A DNA stretch of 64,000 nucleotides from Plantago ovata (Eukaryota > Streptophyta > Magnoliopsida > Lamiales > Plantaginaceae), in contig CM051458.1 of the NCBI GenBank assembly GCA_028274465.1, positions 57,339,253-57,403,252 of the forward strand. The letters are read 5' to 3'. The translations under genes were made by a program, and so were the position numbers. Shown here one piece after another: positions 46,386 through 60,930 of this stretch. The notes below the pieces were generated by a model. That model ran no database searches. It was not told the origin of the DNA and saw only the letters and a list, made by a program, of their open reading frames with translations. The first letter of the stretch is position 1; each line of letters opens with the position of its first letter.

Positions 46386-47230
46386 TTCTTTTATAGAGAA
46401 GAAAATGTGTACGAAAAAGATAGTTTGCTTTTTGACCAGAGGTACAGTAGATTCAGGCTAAAATTTGCAGAGAAAGGAAATGTGAGTTAAAGAATTTTGT
46501 CATTTCTCTAACTCCTTCTTTATATAGTGTCTCTGATGTGTGAGAAACTCAATCGATTTGAGTTGTCAGCAAGGGTAAAACAGGGAAACAAAGGCGTTAG
46601 TGGAGCCTTTGCATTGAATGCGTAGTGGCCCACTAACTAAAACCGTCAGAGCATTCTCTCTCTTTGTTTTGTTAACCGTTAGATCAGTAACTCCTTTTAA
46701 TCAATGGCCACGATTGTATTTTATGTCATGATTATTACGAGTTTATCTGTGCCCGATTAACGTCACAAATTGATTTTACCGAGTTTTATGGGATTAGATT
46801 GCTTGCTGAAATAGACAAGAATCTTTTCAGCGAGTTTGCATTAAATAGCCTAGATACTTGCTGAAAGTTTCCACTTTCTGAGCAACATGTGCCTTTGTAG
46901 ATACCAGTCTTCAGAAATCTTCTAGTCTTCAGTCTTCGAACTCTTCAAGATTCTGAGCGGTTCTAAATGCTTCAATAGTTTGTTTGTAAAAAAAAACAAA
47001 TTACATCATCAGCAAATGCTTCAATAGGTTGTATTTCTTTTCAGAAAACAAGATACATCATAAGCTTTAAAACCAACCTATCTAGCACCTACTCTAAGTC
47101 TTCCGCAAACGTTACTCTTTTACAATGTCCTTAAAATTCTAAATTTGTATGGACCTTAAGAGTACTAGTTACTGGACTTTCCTTAATTTAGCATGGTTAA
47201 TTTCTCATCACAATTACAAGTTTCCTAACA
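46386..47230 (-). repeat. aORF leader and LTR fragment (second copy)
   Basis: 46386-46857 repeats the leader with its TATA-like box. 46858-47230 repeats the first ~370 bp of the LTR and ends at the same chromovirus position. Confidence 0.85.
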
Positions 47231-48758
47231 TGGTCATTCAGGAATCCACTCCAATTACATGAAAGCAAAACGACTTTTCTATTGGAAAGGCATGAAACGA
47301 GATTTGGAACAGTTCATTCTCAATTGTGATATTTTTCGAAAATGCAAGGATGAGAATGTTCTATATCCAGGCCTACTGCAACCCATAGAAATTCCTTCCT
47401 TACCTTGGACGCATGTGTCTATGGATTTCATCGAAGGCTGACCTATGTCGGACGGTAAGGAGGTTATTTGGGTGATTGTGGATCGTCTTACCAAGTATAA
47501 CCATTTTTTGGCTATTAAACATCCATATACAGTTGAATACTGTCTGAATTGTACATGGACCACATCCACAAACTACACGGCACCCCTGAAGTGATACTTT
47601 CAGACCGGGACGTGGTTTTCCAAAGCCAATTCTGGAAGGAATTCTTCAGTCTTATGGGAACTAAATTGCGGATGAGTACCGCTCACCATCCTCAAACTGA
47701 CGGGCAGACGAAACGTGTGAATCGTTGCATTGAAACTTATTTGCGTTGTCTCATCCATGATTATCAGAAAAGGTGGAGTTAATGGCTTCCCTTGGCGAAA
47801 TGGTGGTATAACACGTGTTATCATCATTCCTTGAAAACTTCTCCTTTCAAGGCTTTATAGGGATACGATCCACCTCAACTTTCCTTGGGTCCGTATTTGC
47901 AGAGCTCTAACATAGAAGCACAACAATCTATTCAGAACAGGCAGCAGATGATCCAAGTGCTGAAAAGGATCTGGAAGTAGCCCAAGAACGCATGAAAACT
48001 TTGCAGACCAGAATTGTTCAGATAGGGAATTTTCTGTGGGTGATATGGTTTACCTTAAGATGCAGCCTTTTAAGGTGGGAAACACCTTACTGAAGCGACA
48101 GACAAAACTATCTATCAAATACTATGGCCCTTTTCAGATTATTGAGAAGATTGGTCAGGTTGCGTATCGCCTACAGTTACCTTCTACAACCAAAATGCAT
48201 GACGTTTTTCACGTCTCGCTTCTTAAGAAAATGGTGAATAACAAGTACAGTCCTCAACCTGATCTTCCCACAGTGAACTCTGAAGGCACGCCGCTAGTCT
48301 ATCCAGTCGCCATCCTTGATCAACGTACTTTGTCCATTCGCAGCAAGACTGTCCAGGAAGTCCTTGTTCACTGGAGCAACTTGCAACCAGAAGAAGCTAC
48401 ATGGGAGCGTGTGGAGTCATTGAAGGTCTAATTTCAAGAATTTTCATTGCCTTGAGGTCAAGGCAATTTTAAGGAGGGAGTATTGTCATATCCGGTCCAG
48501 TTAGTCACTTGGCCCAATAGTTCATTGGCCCGCTATATTAGTTTTGCTATTTTGTCTTCACCTGAGGAGTAAGGCCGTTAGAATATATGTGCTGTCAGCT
48601 GTCAAGTGGTTGTTCATTGCAAGGGATATATACTGCAGCTGGAGCAGGGGTCAGAGTAGGATTGAATTGAGGTAATTCTCAGTTCATTGCATTTGCTATT
48701 CTCTCTCAAATTCATTTTACCTATTTCTAAATTACAACCATTATCATCACAAGTGACA
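47231..48758 (+). pseudogene. pol: Chromovirus integrase, chromodomain and LTR (second copy)
   Basis: Repeats 9619-11145. One extra C near 47384 keeps the finger-to-core frame open for longer (47259-47441). The Glu-to-Lys change in the integrase (47711-47713) is present here too, so it predates the duplication or reflects the same molecule. LTR 48484-48758. An unassigned 138-bp spacer (48759-48896) follows. Confidence 0.88.
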
Positions 48759-48896
48759 GGCGCACAGTTCTCCGGCCAAACTTCCTTGCTATTTAATTTT
48801 CATGTTGATTAGGTTTCATTACAGATAAACAATTCTATTCTGTAAAACCCTTTTGATATTTGATTTATGATATTAAGCTGTGCCAATGTCATTATA

Positions 48897-51495
48897 GAGA
48901 CATTTGTACACTCAATACTTCCAAAAGAGCTTACATATTCTCAGCTAATGAGCTCGAATCTGATTGCTTTAATCAGAGAAAATATGAAAGCAAAATTCAA
49001 GAGTGCCTCTCCAGCTGAACAAGCTGTGATGCTCAAGGGTTCCTTTGTACCCGTGGTTGCTGATCCCCACAAAATCAATGAAGAATAGGAAGTTACAATT
49101 ACTGCTGTGTACAAACATCTCGAGTTAGTCATACTAACGGACGATGATGAAGAAGAAGAGGATGAAAATATCCCAAAGGATACCAGTGATGATGATGAAG
49201 GAAAAGTTTCTAAGGACAGCAAGGACGATGATGATGATAATCAAGGCCATAGTCCTGATGCTGGCATAGTAAAAATGACAGTTGTTGAGACTGAAAATCA
49301 AAACACTGAGAATCAGCAAGCTGACCAAACTCCCAGCCAGCACCAAGAATCTACTCCCGCTCCTGCTGAGACAAGTACTCAAGCAACTGAAAAAGTTGCT
49401 GAAACTGAAGAAGAGTACGCCAGAAAGCGTGCTGAAATGCACTTAGGCAAAGCTAAGCTTTCTGATGCCGAGTTAGCATTACTCGAAGCTAAGGTCACTG
49501 ATCCAAACCTTGGAGAAGAAGATATGGATGAAAATTATCAAAGAGCTCTTCAAAATAGTGTACAGATTCATGCTAGACATACGCAGAATCTAGACATTGC
49601 TCAATCTTCAGGAGTGAACAACACGGAAGTCTCCTCCCTTCCACTTACTACTGGTGAAACTCCAGTTGTTGAGTCAAAAGAGTTTCCCTCAGCAACCACT
49701 CAACCACAAGTGTTTGAAGCTAAAGATTTGAGAACCAAGGTTGCTGACCTTGACGAATTTGATGACGAAGAAGATCTATCTAATTTCTCAGCAAATGAAG
49801 AAGAAAGAACAAAGAAAATTGAACCCACAGAGGTTGCAATTCCTCCTCCATCTCTCCAAACTGATGAAGGAGATGTTGAGAGAAGTCACTTGCTGATAAA
49901 TGATGATCAATTCGCTACTGAGATCAAAGCTCATTCACTTACTCCATCTCTAGTGCCGTTCCTAATATTGAGGATTTTACTCCTAGAATAAAGGCACAAA
50001 TGGCTGTTCACAAAGCATGCCAAGAAGAGGATGATGCATTGCTTGCTGAGAGTCCGCTTGACATTGGCAAAATACTGGCTACATTGCTGAAACGCACTAC
50101 TTCACTTACCATAGCTCAGAAAGACATCAGTCTACATCACAAAAGCTATGAAGAAGATGTCAGTCAAGCACTCAAACTTGCTAAAAGTGCATTGAAAAAG
50201 GCTCAGGCTGTCAATGAAGAAAACGTCGACAATGAGCGCAGGCATGAGGAGAACTTGGCTTGTATTAAGGAAGAACTGTCCAAGCTAACCACTGAACAGC
50301 AAGGCATAATTCTCAAATACAACAGCCTAAGTACTCTTGCTGAAAACTACAATGAGTTTTTCTCTCTACACATCCGACCGATGATGCAATCCATGTCTAA
50401 GGGAGAAGATAGACAAAGAAAGTCTTCAAGATCAAACAAACCCTCTGCTGAAGCGCCATTTATACTGCCTGGTCCACCTCCCAGAGAACCTCTTGCTGAA
50501 CAAGAGCAAAGTTCTAAGAAACGAGCTGAAACAGATTCTGAGAGAAGTTCAGCAAATCCAAAAAGGAGAAAAACTGCTGCTGAAACTCAAAAATACTGTC
50601 ACACTTAAGGTCATCAAAATCTGAATGAAGATGATGATAATGATGATGACCAAACAATAGCTCAAGCTATAAGAGCTAGGCCTATTTCTGCCTTAACTCC
50701 ATCTGGCCAATCCAAACATTTCTCTTCTGACTCAAGATTTTCAGCAAGAGATCAAGAAAATGCTAAGTCAAGAAGAAGAAGGCAAAGACAGGAAGAAAAG
50801 AGGCTAGCCAGCATTGCAATTGGCACTGGCATTGAATATACAAAGACCAGCAATGAGGAAACAACTCAGATTGTGATCAGAAACCTACATGGTTTGCTGG
50901 ATCTTAAAGCTGAAATATCTTTTGGCTAATGATTTCTTTCCAACTGTTGTACTTAATCAAATGTACACTTGGATTGAATTGAAAGTGCAAAGAAAAGAAA
51001 GGGATCCTCCTCCCTACCCAAGGAACATTGCTGCAAAATGGCTGAACTTGGAGATCTTAGTAAGAAGAACTTCTATCGGCAAGAATATAAAACAAGAGCC
51101 CGATTAATCAAAACGATAGATGTTGCTTACTACAGTGATCCTTTAACCAAGAAGTCCAAGAAGAAATATGGCTTGATTCCTTATGAGTATTTTTATCTCA
51201 CTGCCCAGGATCAAGAAGAAGATCTTCTCTGGTTAAGAAAGATTCATGCCAACAAGGGAATTTCAGATACTCAACTTCTCCATGGTAGCAATTGGGGCAT
51301 GCACTTGTGGGTACTTCACTACAAAGAAATGAATGGTAAAAACCATCATTATACTGCCTGCAAGAATGCAAGGATTATTCAACTTAAAGTCCGTAAGCTA
51401 CTGAAGATTAGGAGAAGGACAGTGTTGAATTCTCTGCTCTTGCTGAGAAGAGTGTGAGGGAGATTCTTAGGAAATCTTCTGCTGGAATAGCTTAA
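48897..51495 (+). pseudogene. E1 aORF C-terminal half (second copy)
   Basis: Repeats 11284-13881. A missing T near 49961 splits the 500-residue frame of the first copy into 49107-49991 and 50000-50608. Other one-base differences are near 50894, 51087, 51105 and 51402. Ends TAA 51493-51495. 3' UTR and PPT (51738-51750) follow. Confidence 0.83.
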
Positions 51496-51752
51496 GTCCT
51501 TTGTAAAAAGCTTTGTTTGTTTTGTTTGCTGATTTTTGTAGTGATCTCTGAACTTTCATGTAAACTTACTGAAAGATAACTATCAGCAATAAACTTTTGA
51601 CTCTTATTGGTTTTTGATTATGAAAACTATGCTTACTGTTTTATTATTCAAGTATGCTTGCATTAATCAACTGATTTATTCAATATCAGAAACCTCTAAA
51701 AGGGTAACAATTAATTTAGCCATGGATTGCTGACATCAAAAACGGGGAAATT

Positions 51753-53227
51753 TGTTAGGAAACTTGTAAATTCTGATGAGCAATTAACCATGCTAAATTA
51801 AGGAAAGTCCAGTAACTAGTACTCTTAAGGTCCATAGGAATTTAGAATTTTAAGGACATTGTAAAAGAGGAACGTTTGCTGATGACGTACTTTGTTTTTA
51901 CAAATGAACTATTGAAGCACTAGAACCGCTCAGAAACTTGAAGATTCGAAGACTGAAGACTTAAGAAGAATTCTGAGAATGGTATCTACAAAGGCACATG
52001 TTGCTCAGAAAGTGAAAATTTCAGCAACAGCTCGCATAAGTGAAAATCTATATGACAGAGTAGGTGGTGCTTGCTGAAACTGAGACTGACTGCTTCCTGA
52101 AATACATATGTGACCTCCTTGCTGAAAGTACTTGCATTTTGGCTCCAACGTTCACATTTGAATTTGATTCAAGTGAACTTAAATGCAAAGTAAGCACGCG
52201 AAGAACATGAAGACTAGAAGACAAATGAAGGACGCTGCTGAAAGTACAAAAGCAAGATAGTGACATGTTAAGGAACAAAGCCTTAGAATTTGAAATTCAA
52301 ACGGCTCCCTTGATTCCCTATAAATAGAGGTCATCCGGCAAAGAGCTGAAGTGTGTCAACAACGTGATCAAACTCTCACTTGTGCTTAAACACTCAATCT
52401 TTCATACTCTTTACTGCCTATTGATCCATTCCAAGACTTAAGCTTGAAAAAAAAGCTACTTGTGAAGAACTAGAAAATTCACGGCTAAGAAATTAGTTAA
52501 GTGTTCTTTCTTTCGAACTAGAACAAGTCTTGACACCAGAAACAACTTAACTTGTTTACTGAAAAGTATTCCAAGTTGTGTTTCTTTAGATAACTTGTTA
52601 TAGCTGAAAACGTTATACTCAAGTCATCTCATCCCAAACCTCTCTAACTGATAAACACCCTTTTTCAGGCGTGAAATTCAGGGGGAATTAATCAAGCATA
52701 GTTTTGCTGATTAAGTGTCCCAAGTTTGGTGGAGAACAAGGTTTCGTTCTCTAGTTAGGTTGGAAACGAAGCAAGTGTGCTTTGGTTTCTGAAGAATCAT
52801 TACAGATAGGTGTTGTAAGGAACCTCAAGCTTATCTTAGTGGATTCAGTCCTAGAAAGGACAAAGTGGATTAGTTGAGAGATTACGCCACTCTCAGATAC
52901 CACTATAAAAGTTTTTGTGTGATTTACTTTACCGCATTTAGTTTTCAGCAAGCTGTACTTTTTGTACAGTGTCACTCTGCTCACTTGCTGAAACTAACAC
53001 TCTCTGAAAAGCACTTATTGTATAAATACTTCCGCACTCTGTGTTTAAATTACCAGTAAAACTCGTTACAGAAAAGTAACTAGTACTTGCTGAGAAAGTT
53101 AAGTATCAGCAAACTCATTACTGAAAAGTAATAAGCACTTGCTGAGAAAGTTTTTAAACGATGAAACTTTGAAAAGACTATTCACCCCCCCCCCCTAGTC
53201 CTTTCTTGTTGTTTAAAGGGACCAACA
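51753..53227 (+). repeat. Complete copia LTR of E1 (second copy)
   Basis: Repeats 14137-15609. The terminal C-run has 11 bases here against nine in the first copy. It again abuts the middle of gag. Confidence 0.92.
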
Positions 53228-54771
53228 CATAAATACAAGAATGAAGCTAGCTCGCTGAACAAGCAAGCTCAACAAGCAAACTCCTATGAAGAACCAGCAG
53301 TTGGCAATGATCTTTGCTTTTATTGCAAAAAGCCTGGACACTTCAAAGAAAATTGTCCTTTACTGAAAGGGAAATCTGCTGAAAAGAAGAAGAAGTTCAA
53401 AAGGGCTTTGATTGCTGAAGAAAAGAAAAAGCTTCAAGCAAAAATCGATGCTCTTTGCATTGAAACAAGCTCTGAAGATAGTGAGGTAGAGAGTTCAGAC
53501 ACTGAAGAATAAGAAGCCACTCTTGATGTAGAGATCGGCAAGGAAGTTTGTGGAATAGCTATGGAATCTTATCCAGATGTGTCAAACTACGAATTCTGCC
53601 TCATGGCCGGTCAGGTAAATTGTCCTACCTCTGACTCTGATTCAGAAAATGAAGATGACATTGACCTTGATAGAATTCAAGGAGAAATCGAAAGATTTGA
53701 GAAAACTCTGAGCAAACAGCAAGAGAAACTACAGAATGCTGAACTTCTGACTAAGCAAACTACTGAAAAGTATGTCTTGCTTGGCCTTGAGTCAGAAAAG
53801 AAGGATGCTGAAATATTGCATTTCAAGAAGTTAATTGCTGAAGCTACAGAGAAGAATGCTCAAATGGCAATAGAATTGGAAGAGTATCAGTCCTCAATTC
53901 TAAAGTTACTTGCTGAAATACAAGAGATGAACAAGATGAAAGTCAATTTCAAATCTTATGCTGATGCTAGTAACACGCTGACTGAACTAAACTCTTATCT
54001 GAGAGATCCATCTCAGAAAGAAGGTTTAGGTGCCACGTATGAAGGTGATGATGTAATAATCTTGAGTAAAGACAAATCATCAATCACCTTTGTTCGCGCA
54101 ACTGATAGTGGTCAACCAAAACTCTATCAGATTGGTCAATCTAAGGTTGCTGAAATAAGCAATCAAGTACCAACAACCTTAAAGCCCGCTGTTGCTACTC
54201 AAAGTAACAAGACTTTAAAAGGAAAACAGGTTGCTGAAAAGCAAACTGTTCAGAAAAGGGTGCTGTAAAGCATTCCGCCAAACAAGCTGCAGAAAAGCAA
54301 TTTGTTAAGACTAAACACAAGATTACTAAAAGTAATCAGAAAACCTTTGATGACAAACCTGAATCGAGTAAGGTTGCTGAGACAAAGGCTCAGCATTCTC
54401 CGAAAAGTGGACTTGGATTCAAAACCAAGCAAAGTCAACTCTTTCATGAGTATAAGCAAAGTCAGCAAAGATACTTCAAAGAGATGAACAAAACCAAGCC
54501 TAAGAGTTCTCACAAAACTCAAAATGCTAGGACTAGAAGGAACCTTGCTAGAAAAGAACTTACTGAAAAGTATGTTCAACAAAAGGGTCAACCAAGCAAG
54601 ACACCACATCAGAAAGTGGACTTGATTAGCAATAATAAAAAGTCTTTCGGTTCTAAGCCCTCTAGTTCCTCAGCAAGTAGAAAACAAGTCAAAGTTGAAA
54701 AACTCAAGACTTGGGATTCCACTAGACGTTTTCTTGAACATGTTAATGGACATCCAATATTGGATAATTAA
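53228..54771 (+). pseudogene. gag: E2 gag (second copy)
   Basis: Repeats 15610-17153. An extra A near 53428 restores the frame after the CCHC knuckle; a missing A near 54258 breaks the basic tail that is open in the first copy. The TAA near 53510 is shared. Confidence 0.87.
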
Positions 54772-55148
54772 CTTGTTTGCTCTTGATTGTGCAGACTTCA
54801 GCCACAGAGACAAACAATGCAATTTGGCACTTTGACAGTGGTTGTGGAAAGCACATGACGGGCAACAAGAAAAATCTTATAAACTATAGACGGTGGTCTA
54901 AAGGTCCAACAATAAGGTTTGCTGGTGGAGGCTTTGGTTCTACGTACTAAAGGTTATGGTAACGTGAAGTTAGGATGCATTACCATTTCGGGAGTTCGTT
55001 ATGTCAAAAATCTTAAGTTTAACCCTTTCAACATAAGTCAATTTGCTGACAAAGGTTACTTCATCAAAATCAAAAGTGATGAATGTAAACATATTGACTT
55101 TGAGACAAAGAAGGTTATTATGGTTGCTAGAAGATCAGGAGGTCTCTA
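54772..55148 (+). pseudogene. pol: E2 protease/GAG-pre-integrase (second copy)
   Basis: Repeats 17154-17530 up to the CTCTA target site at 55144-55148. The rest of pol for this copy lies beyond the window, if it exists. Confidence 0.87.
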
Positions 55149-56418
55149 TGATGAACGAGATTGTCAGACTCGAACAATCAAATAAATTTGTTTTAGCCAA
55201 AGGGCAACTCACAACTACACAAAACACGTAGTGCAGAGGTAAGATGACCTCGAGTGTCGATCTCTAGGGACTAAACTAGCTTTCACTAAATAACTAACTA
55301 TATAAATTCATAAAACAAATTTTGACTTAGCTTGACTTAACAATATATGATGAGAGCTGGTGATAGTATGCTCATTCTAAGGATCATGTTCTAATTACGC
55401 ATGAAAGTGCAACTCGTACTGCTTTAAAAGTAATTCGAATTAACAAACACCAAAAACAGATTTGTACACGTGTATTTTGAAAGCTTCCTATCTATACTAA
55501 TACTTGGCTAAGGTTGTCAGTCTTAGTTCAAGCAGTACTTGTAATTGAAGATATTGAAAACGATGATCTTGAATTGTCCTAGTGTTTCTAACACTTTTCT
55601 ACAAAGAAATTTGGCTTAGTCGGATCAAAGATTCGAATATAACAATAAAACAAGTAAAACACTCAGAAACTCAATCATGCATAATATGAACCCTAGCTAT
55701 GAATTTACATACTATCACCAACTAGATGTTTAGCTACTCATATCAAAATAATAAACAACAATAGCAACCATATAAGAAAACATAGTTGAATGGAAAGATA
55801 AATAGCAGAAATTGTGAGATACAAAGTTACCACCAAAGGTTGTCAATCTCCGGTGAATTGCTAAACTCACAAAGATCTAGCAAGGTGAGATCAATTGATG
55901 TTCAAATCTCTACCTTGGTGCTCCAAATTGCTAAGAAAAAGTAGTTCTAAGAGAAAAAATACCCAGAACAAGCTGTTGGGTTTAAGTCTGCAAAATAATG
56001 ATCTAAGATATGAAATTCGCAACTTTTACAATTATATATAGTTGCTGTCGGCAGTTCCCAGGCGGACCGCCGGACACCAGGCGGTGCGCCTGGCATGGGC
56101 AGAGAGTTGCCCGTGCCTTTTCTTCCTCCGGGCCCTCGATTTTGGCCTTGGGCATGGTTTTAAGCTCCGAAACTTGATCTCTTAGCCTGGAAACATGTCC
56201 CGGTACTCCTTGACATACCACGGGTAATCTCGTTGCACCAAAACTTCAATGTTTCGCCATGAATCATATCCAAAAGTGCGATTTTCACCTAAATCCTGAA
56301 AATATCAAAGAAAATGGAAACATGACACTATTCTAACAAAATGCACTAAAATGAATGCAAGAGGATAGCTAAATTGGTGAAAAAGACCCGAATGATAGTG
56401 TAAAAAACACTGTCATCA
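55149..56418 (-). repeat. Gypsy LTR family A (second copy)
   Basis: Repeats 17531-18795 with a few one-base differences; about 1270 bp. GC palindromes lie at 56052-56095. Confidence 0.92.
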
Positions 56419-57477
56419 AACTCCCCAAACCGAACCTTTGCTTGTCCTCAAGCAACTAGCTAGACTCTATGCAACCTACATGCAACACAAAGAGGAGTCT
56501 CATGCCAAACAAGAAGAACTAATCGATTGTATCTAACAAATGCTTATGAACAAAGACCATACAAATCATAACATGGAAGTAGGTTGAAGAATGTCTCGAT
56601 TGAACCTATACACATTCACATATGCACTTTGTCAAACAAGGGAGTCTCTCGTAACATTCTCTACCTGGACCTAGTCAGTGACGACGTAATGATGCATATT
56701 AAAATATAAATAGTTGCCCCATGCCTATGAAACTGAGTGCTTACTACTGTTCACCAAGTGAGACTTTCCCTCAAGAGGGGTCGAACCAATACTGGCTCTC
56801 ATCAAACGAATGAGGGTTCCCTAAAAGACAACACTCCCCTATTCTACCCGACTCTTAAAGCAAAAACCTCTTCACCACTTCCTGAATCGCAGGACGAGGG
56901 TGGTCTAGAACAGGCCTTGGACTAGGCGACACGATAAACACAAGGAAGAATTTACAAGTCGATTACGAACTACTACAAAAGCTGAAAAATAATGCAATAC
57001 TTTGCTAAAACTGCTTTTGGCTTGCTTGGATCCTTCTTTTGTTTTGATTTTTGGGTCTTATTCTTTTTTTTCTTTCTTTTTTCTTTTCCAGATTCTGGAA
57101 TTTTCGATTTTTTTCATTTTTCTCTTTTTTTTTCTTCTTTTATTTTTTGTATATAGCCAGCAGTAGCACAATGAAAGTACAATGAAAGGAAATAACAATG
57201 ACACTACAACGACCTCCCGAAACCTATTCGAAAGAATAGGTTGGAGCTCAAACTCACAAGAAAAAAAGAAAAACAACTCAACACGACTCAACTATACGAA
57301 AAACAAGTCATACAAAGAGTAACCCCCTCCCCAAACCTATTCGTTAGAATAGGTTTGAAACAAAGGATCACACACCTCACTCTACCTCCTTCCTAGGCAT
57401 TTATCAATCTCAAAAAGCAAGGTGAAGACTTGTTGCCTCATAGGTACATAATTACACGAGAATACAACCAAAGACTC
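56419..57477 (-). other. Gypsy 3' UTR, proximal (second copy)
   Basis: Repeats 18796-19852, including both hairpins (57220-57241 and 57333-57356) and the T/C tract. No gene. Confidence 0.75.
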
Positions 57478-59126
57478 TGTTGGTCCCTTTAAACAACAAG
57501 AAAAGACTAGAGGGGGGGGGGGTGAATAGTCTTTTAAAACTTTCGTCGTTTAAAACTTTCTCAGCAAGTACTTATTACTTTTTAGTAATGAGTTTGATGA
57601 TACTTAACTTTCTCAGCAAGCGTAAGTTACTTTACAGTAGCTTGGTTTGCTGATACTTATAATCAGAGAGCGGAAGTCTTTGATACAATAAGTGCTCTTT
57701 CAGTAAGTAAAGGTTTCAGCAAGTGAAGTGAGTGACTGTGTACAGACAGATATGATTTGCTGGAAGCTAAATACAGTAAGTAAATCACACAAACACTTTT
57801 ATAGTGGTATCTGAGAGTGGCGTAATCTCTCAACTAATCCACTTCGTCCTTTCTAGGACTGAATCCACTAAGATATGATTGAGGTTCCTTACAATCTCCT
57901 ATCTAAAGCGATTCAACAGAAACCAAAGCACACTTGCTTTGTCTCCAACCTAAACTAGAGAACTCAACCTTGTTCTCCACCAAACTTGATACTTTTAATC
58001 AGCAAAACTATGCTCGATTAAGTTCCCCTTGAATATCACGCCTGAAAGGGTGTATTTTCAGTTAGAGAGTTTTGGGGTGAGATGACTTAATTATAACTTA
58101 TTCAGTTACAACAAGTAATCTAAGAAACACAACTTGGAATACTTTGCAGTAAACAAGTTTGATTGTTTCTGGTGTCAAGACTTGTTCTTGTTCGAAAGAA
58201 AGAACACTTAACTAATTTCTTAGCCGAGTTTGTTCTACTTCTTCACAAGTAGCTTTTTCAAGCTTTAAGCCTTGGAACGGATCAATGGCAGTAAGAGTGT
58301 TTGAAGGTTTGTGAGTTTTAAGCACAAGTGAGAGTTTGATCACGTTGTTGACACACTTCAACTCTTTGCCGGATGACCTCTATTTATAGTGTAAGTAAGG
58401 AGCCGTTTGAATTTCAAATCCTAAGGCTTTTGTTCCTTAACATGTCACTATCTTGCTTTTGTACTTTCAGCAACGTCTTTGTTTGTCTTCTAGTCTTCAT
58501 GTCCTTTGTGTGTAAGCTTTGCATTAAATGCACATTTGAATAGAATTCAAACAGTAACATTGGAGCGCAAATTCACGTACATTCAGCAAGAGGTCACATA
58601 TGTTCCATCAGCAAGTGGTTAGTCTCAGTTTCAGCAAGCACAACCTACTCTGTCTTTCAGATTTTCACTTATGCAATGCTGTTGCTGAATTTTCCACTTT
58701 CTGAGCAACACGTGCCTTTGTAGATACCAGTCTTCAGCAATCTTCTAGTCTTCAGATCTTCAATTTCTTCAAGTCTTCAGATCTTCAAAAGTCTTCAAGA
58801 TTCTGAGCGGTTTCTATTTGATTCAATAAATTATTTGTAATAAACAAAGTATATCTTCAGCAAATGCTTCAATAGGTTATTTTCTTTTCAGAAAATAAGA
58901 TACATCATAAGCTAAGCATCAATAAGTTATTTTCTTTTCAGAAAATAAAATACATCATACGCAAAAGAAATAACTTATCTAGCACCTAACTAAGTCTTCA
59001 GCAAACGTTCCTCTTTTACAATGTCCTTAAAATTCTAAATTCCTATGGACCTTAAGAGTACTAGTTACTGGACTTTCCTTAATTTAGCGTGGTTAATTGC
59101 TCATCAAAATTACAAGTTTCCTAACA
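57478..59126 (-). mobile_element. Solo copia LTR (second copy)
   Basis: Repeats 19853-21495 with the same flanks GACTC (57473-57477) and AACTC (59127-59131). The G-run is 11 bases here against 10. Confidence 0.9.
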
Positions 59127-59682
59127 AACTCTAACATGCAACATTTTATAAGGCCTTCGCGAACCGCAGTAGAGAAAACACCACATAGTGATGTCGAGAC
59201 TACCAAGTTTAACTAGTGCACATACAAATATGACAAGCCAAGCGAGACAAACCTCAAACTATTCCAAGAGATGTAATGTATGGGCAATGGTCACAAACAC
59301 TTACTCTATACAATAAAAAAGTTCAAAATTTTTGGCAATAAACTCCACACAACATCATGCAAAACTAGACTAAGGATGAATGCATACGAACAAACTAAAT
59401 CCTAAGAAAGCGGTAAACTTGCAAACAAAGGTACAAGATACAATACTCAACGACACAAGTCATTCAATACATCACAGTTCACAAAACACCCCCCCCCCCC
59501 ACATGAAGCTCAAGATGGTCCCCAGCAAAAGAGAGAATGAGGAATATAAAGTGATACTAGATGTTACTAGATGTGTGGCATCTGTCGGCTGAGTGTACCG
59601 GGATGGACATGTGAAAAGACTAGTAATCCGGGTCATAATCCCCGTAATAGTCGTTCCACATGTCAGAGAGAAGATTCTGGGA
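59127..59682 (-). other. Gypsy 3' UTR, distal (second copy)
   Basis: Repeats 21496-22051. No gene. Confidence 0.6.
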
Positions 59683-60930
59683 CTACTGTAGGGTCTCCTG
59701 CTGCTGATCCAAGAGCATCTGCTGCTGCAAAATGAGTTGCCTATCGTTCCGGAAATGCTCCTCCGCGAGCTCCCAATCACTGTTGCGCTGGGCAACATAT
59801 CCATCAAGAGTATGCTGCAAACCCTATACAGTGGTGGTCAGAGTTGCAACATTGACATCGAACCCACGGAATCTGTCATCGAGGTAGGTCCTGAACTCAG
59901 TAAAATCAAATCCTCGGGTACCACGTGCGACCCGCGGTGGCTGATGTGACCCACTGGGAGCGGCGGTGTCTGGAATAGGATCCCAATCATCGGTCTCCAT
60001 GTCATCCCCATCACTCGGTGGGGAAGGTGGTGCGTCATTGGCGGCGGAAGCTGAAGGTATGGTCTGTCGAAACCTATGCTCCTGCTCAGTGATAGATGCT
60101 GGAGTCAAGGCTGAGGTGACTGAGCCTGTCTCATCAATACTCTCAACCCCGTGGTACTTGCAGTAGGCGGTGATCAGGCAAGGAAAGACAAAGGGCTTCT
60201 TCTTCTTGTTCCAATGCCTCTCGTACTCTTTGTAGATGATGTTACCGATGTCAATACGATGCCTACCTAGAAGACAGTAGATAAGCTCTGCATACCATGG
60301 CTGAATCGAAGTATCATTGGTCCGAGGAATGAGATTGGCCATGATGAACTTCATAGTCGTCCTAGCCTCAAGATTGAGGTCCTTCCTATCTAGTCTCTCC
60401 GGCCTATTACCATATGGGTACACATAATCCCTGTGGCAGATCACCTCTGTGACGCTGTCGTCGATCACCCGGCCTGCCCTCGAGTACTTGTATACGTGTG
60501 CACTCCCGATGAACTCCCGTTCCCCTAAGTGGATGAAGTCAGAAATCGATTGGGGGGTCCACGGCACTAGTGTGTTCCATACTGGGATGCCCCCCATGTC
60601 CACACGGTCTGTGTATCCTATGAAGAACTCTTGAAGTAGCGACACATCTTACCCATTGAACCGGTTAGAGGTGTACCACTTCCAGTTCCTTCTTCCCTCC
60701 AAGTTGTAGAGCATTCGACATGCCGATGTGTTAGCATAGCTTACTGGGATTTGTATTTTGCGGTCACGGACTATGGAGCGGGGCTTAATTGCAGCTTCCT
60801 CCTCAATATCCAGTTGAATGGAGATCGCTTGGAGCGATGGTTCATAGGCTTTGCTGGCTCGGGAGCTCGAGGCTTCTCCCTTTCCCTTCTTGCTCTTGGA
60901 TGACCCTGCTTTCTTCTTATCACGAACCAT
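59683..60930 (-). pseudogene. Gypsy accessory ORF, plant transposon-protein-like (second copy)
   Basis: Better preserved than 22052-23295: 60930-60649 is open, one TAA (60646-60648) follows, then 273 open residues (60645-59824), then a TAG and a Gln-rich tail to 59683. The single-base breaks of the first copy (near 22735 and 22360) are absent. This suggests that those breaks are recent or are sequencing errors. Confidence 0.78.
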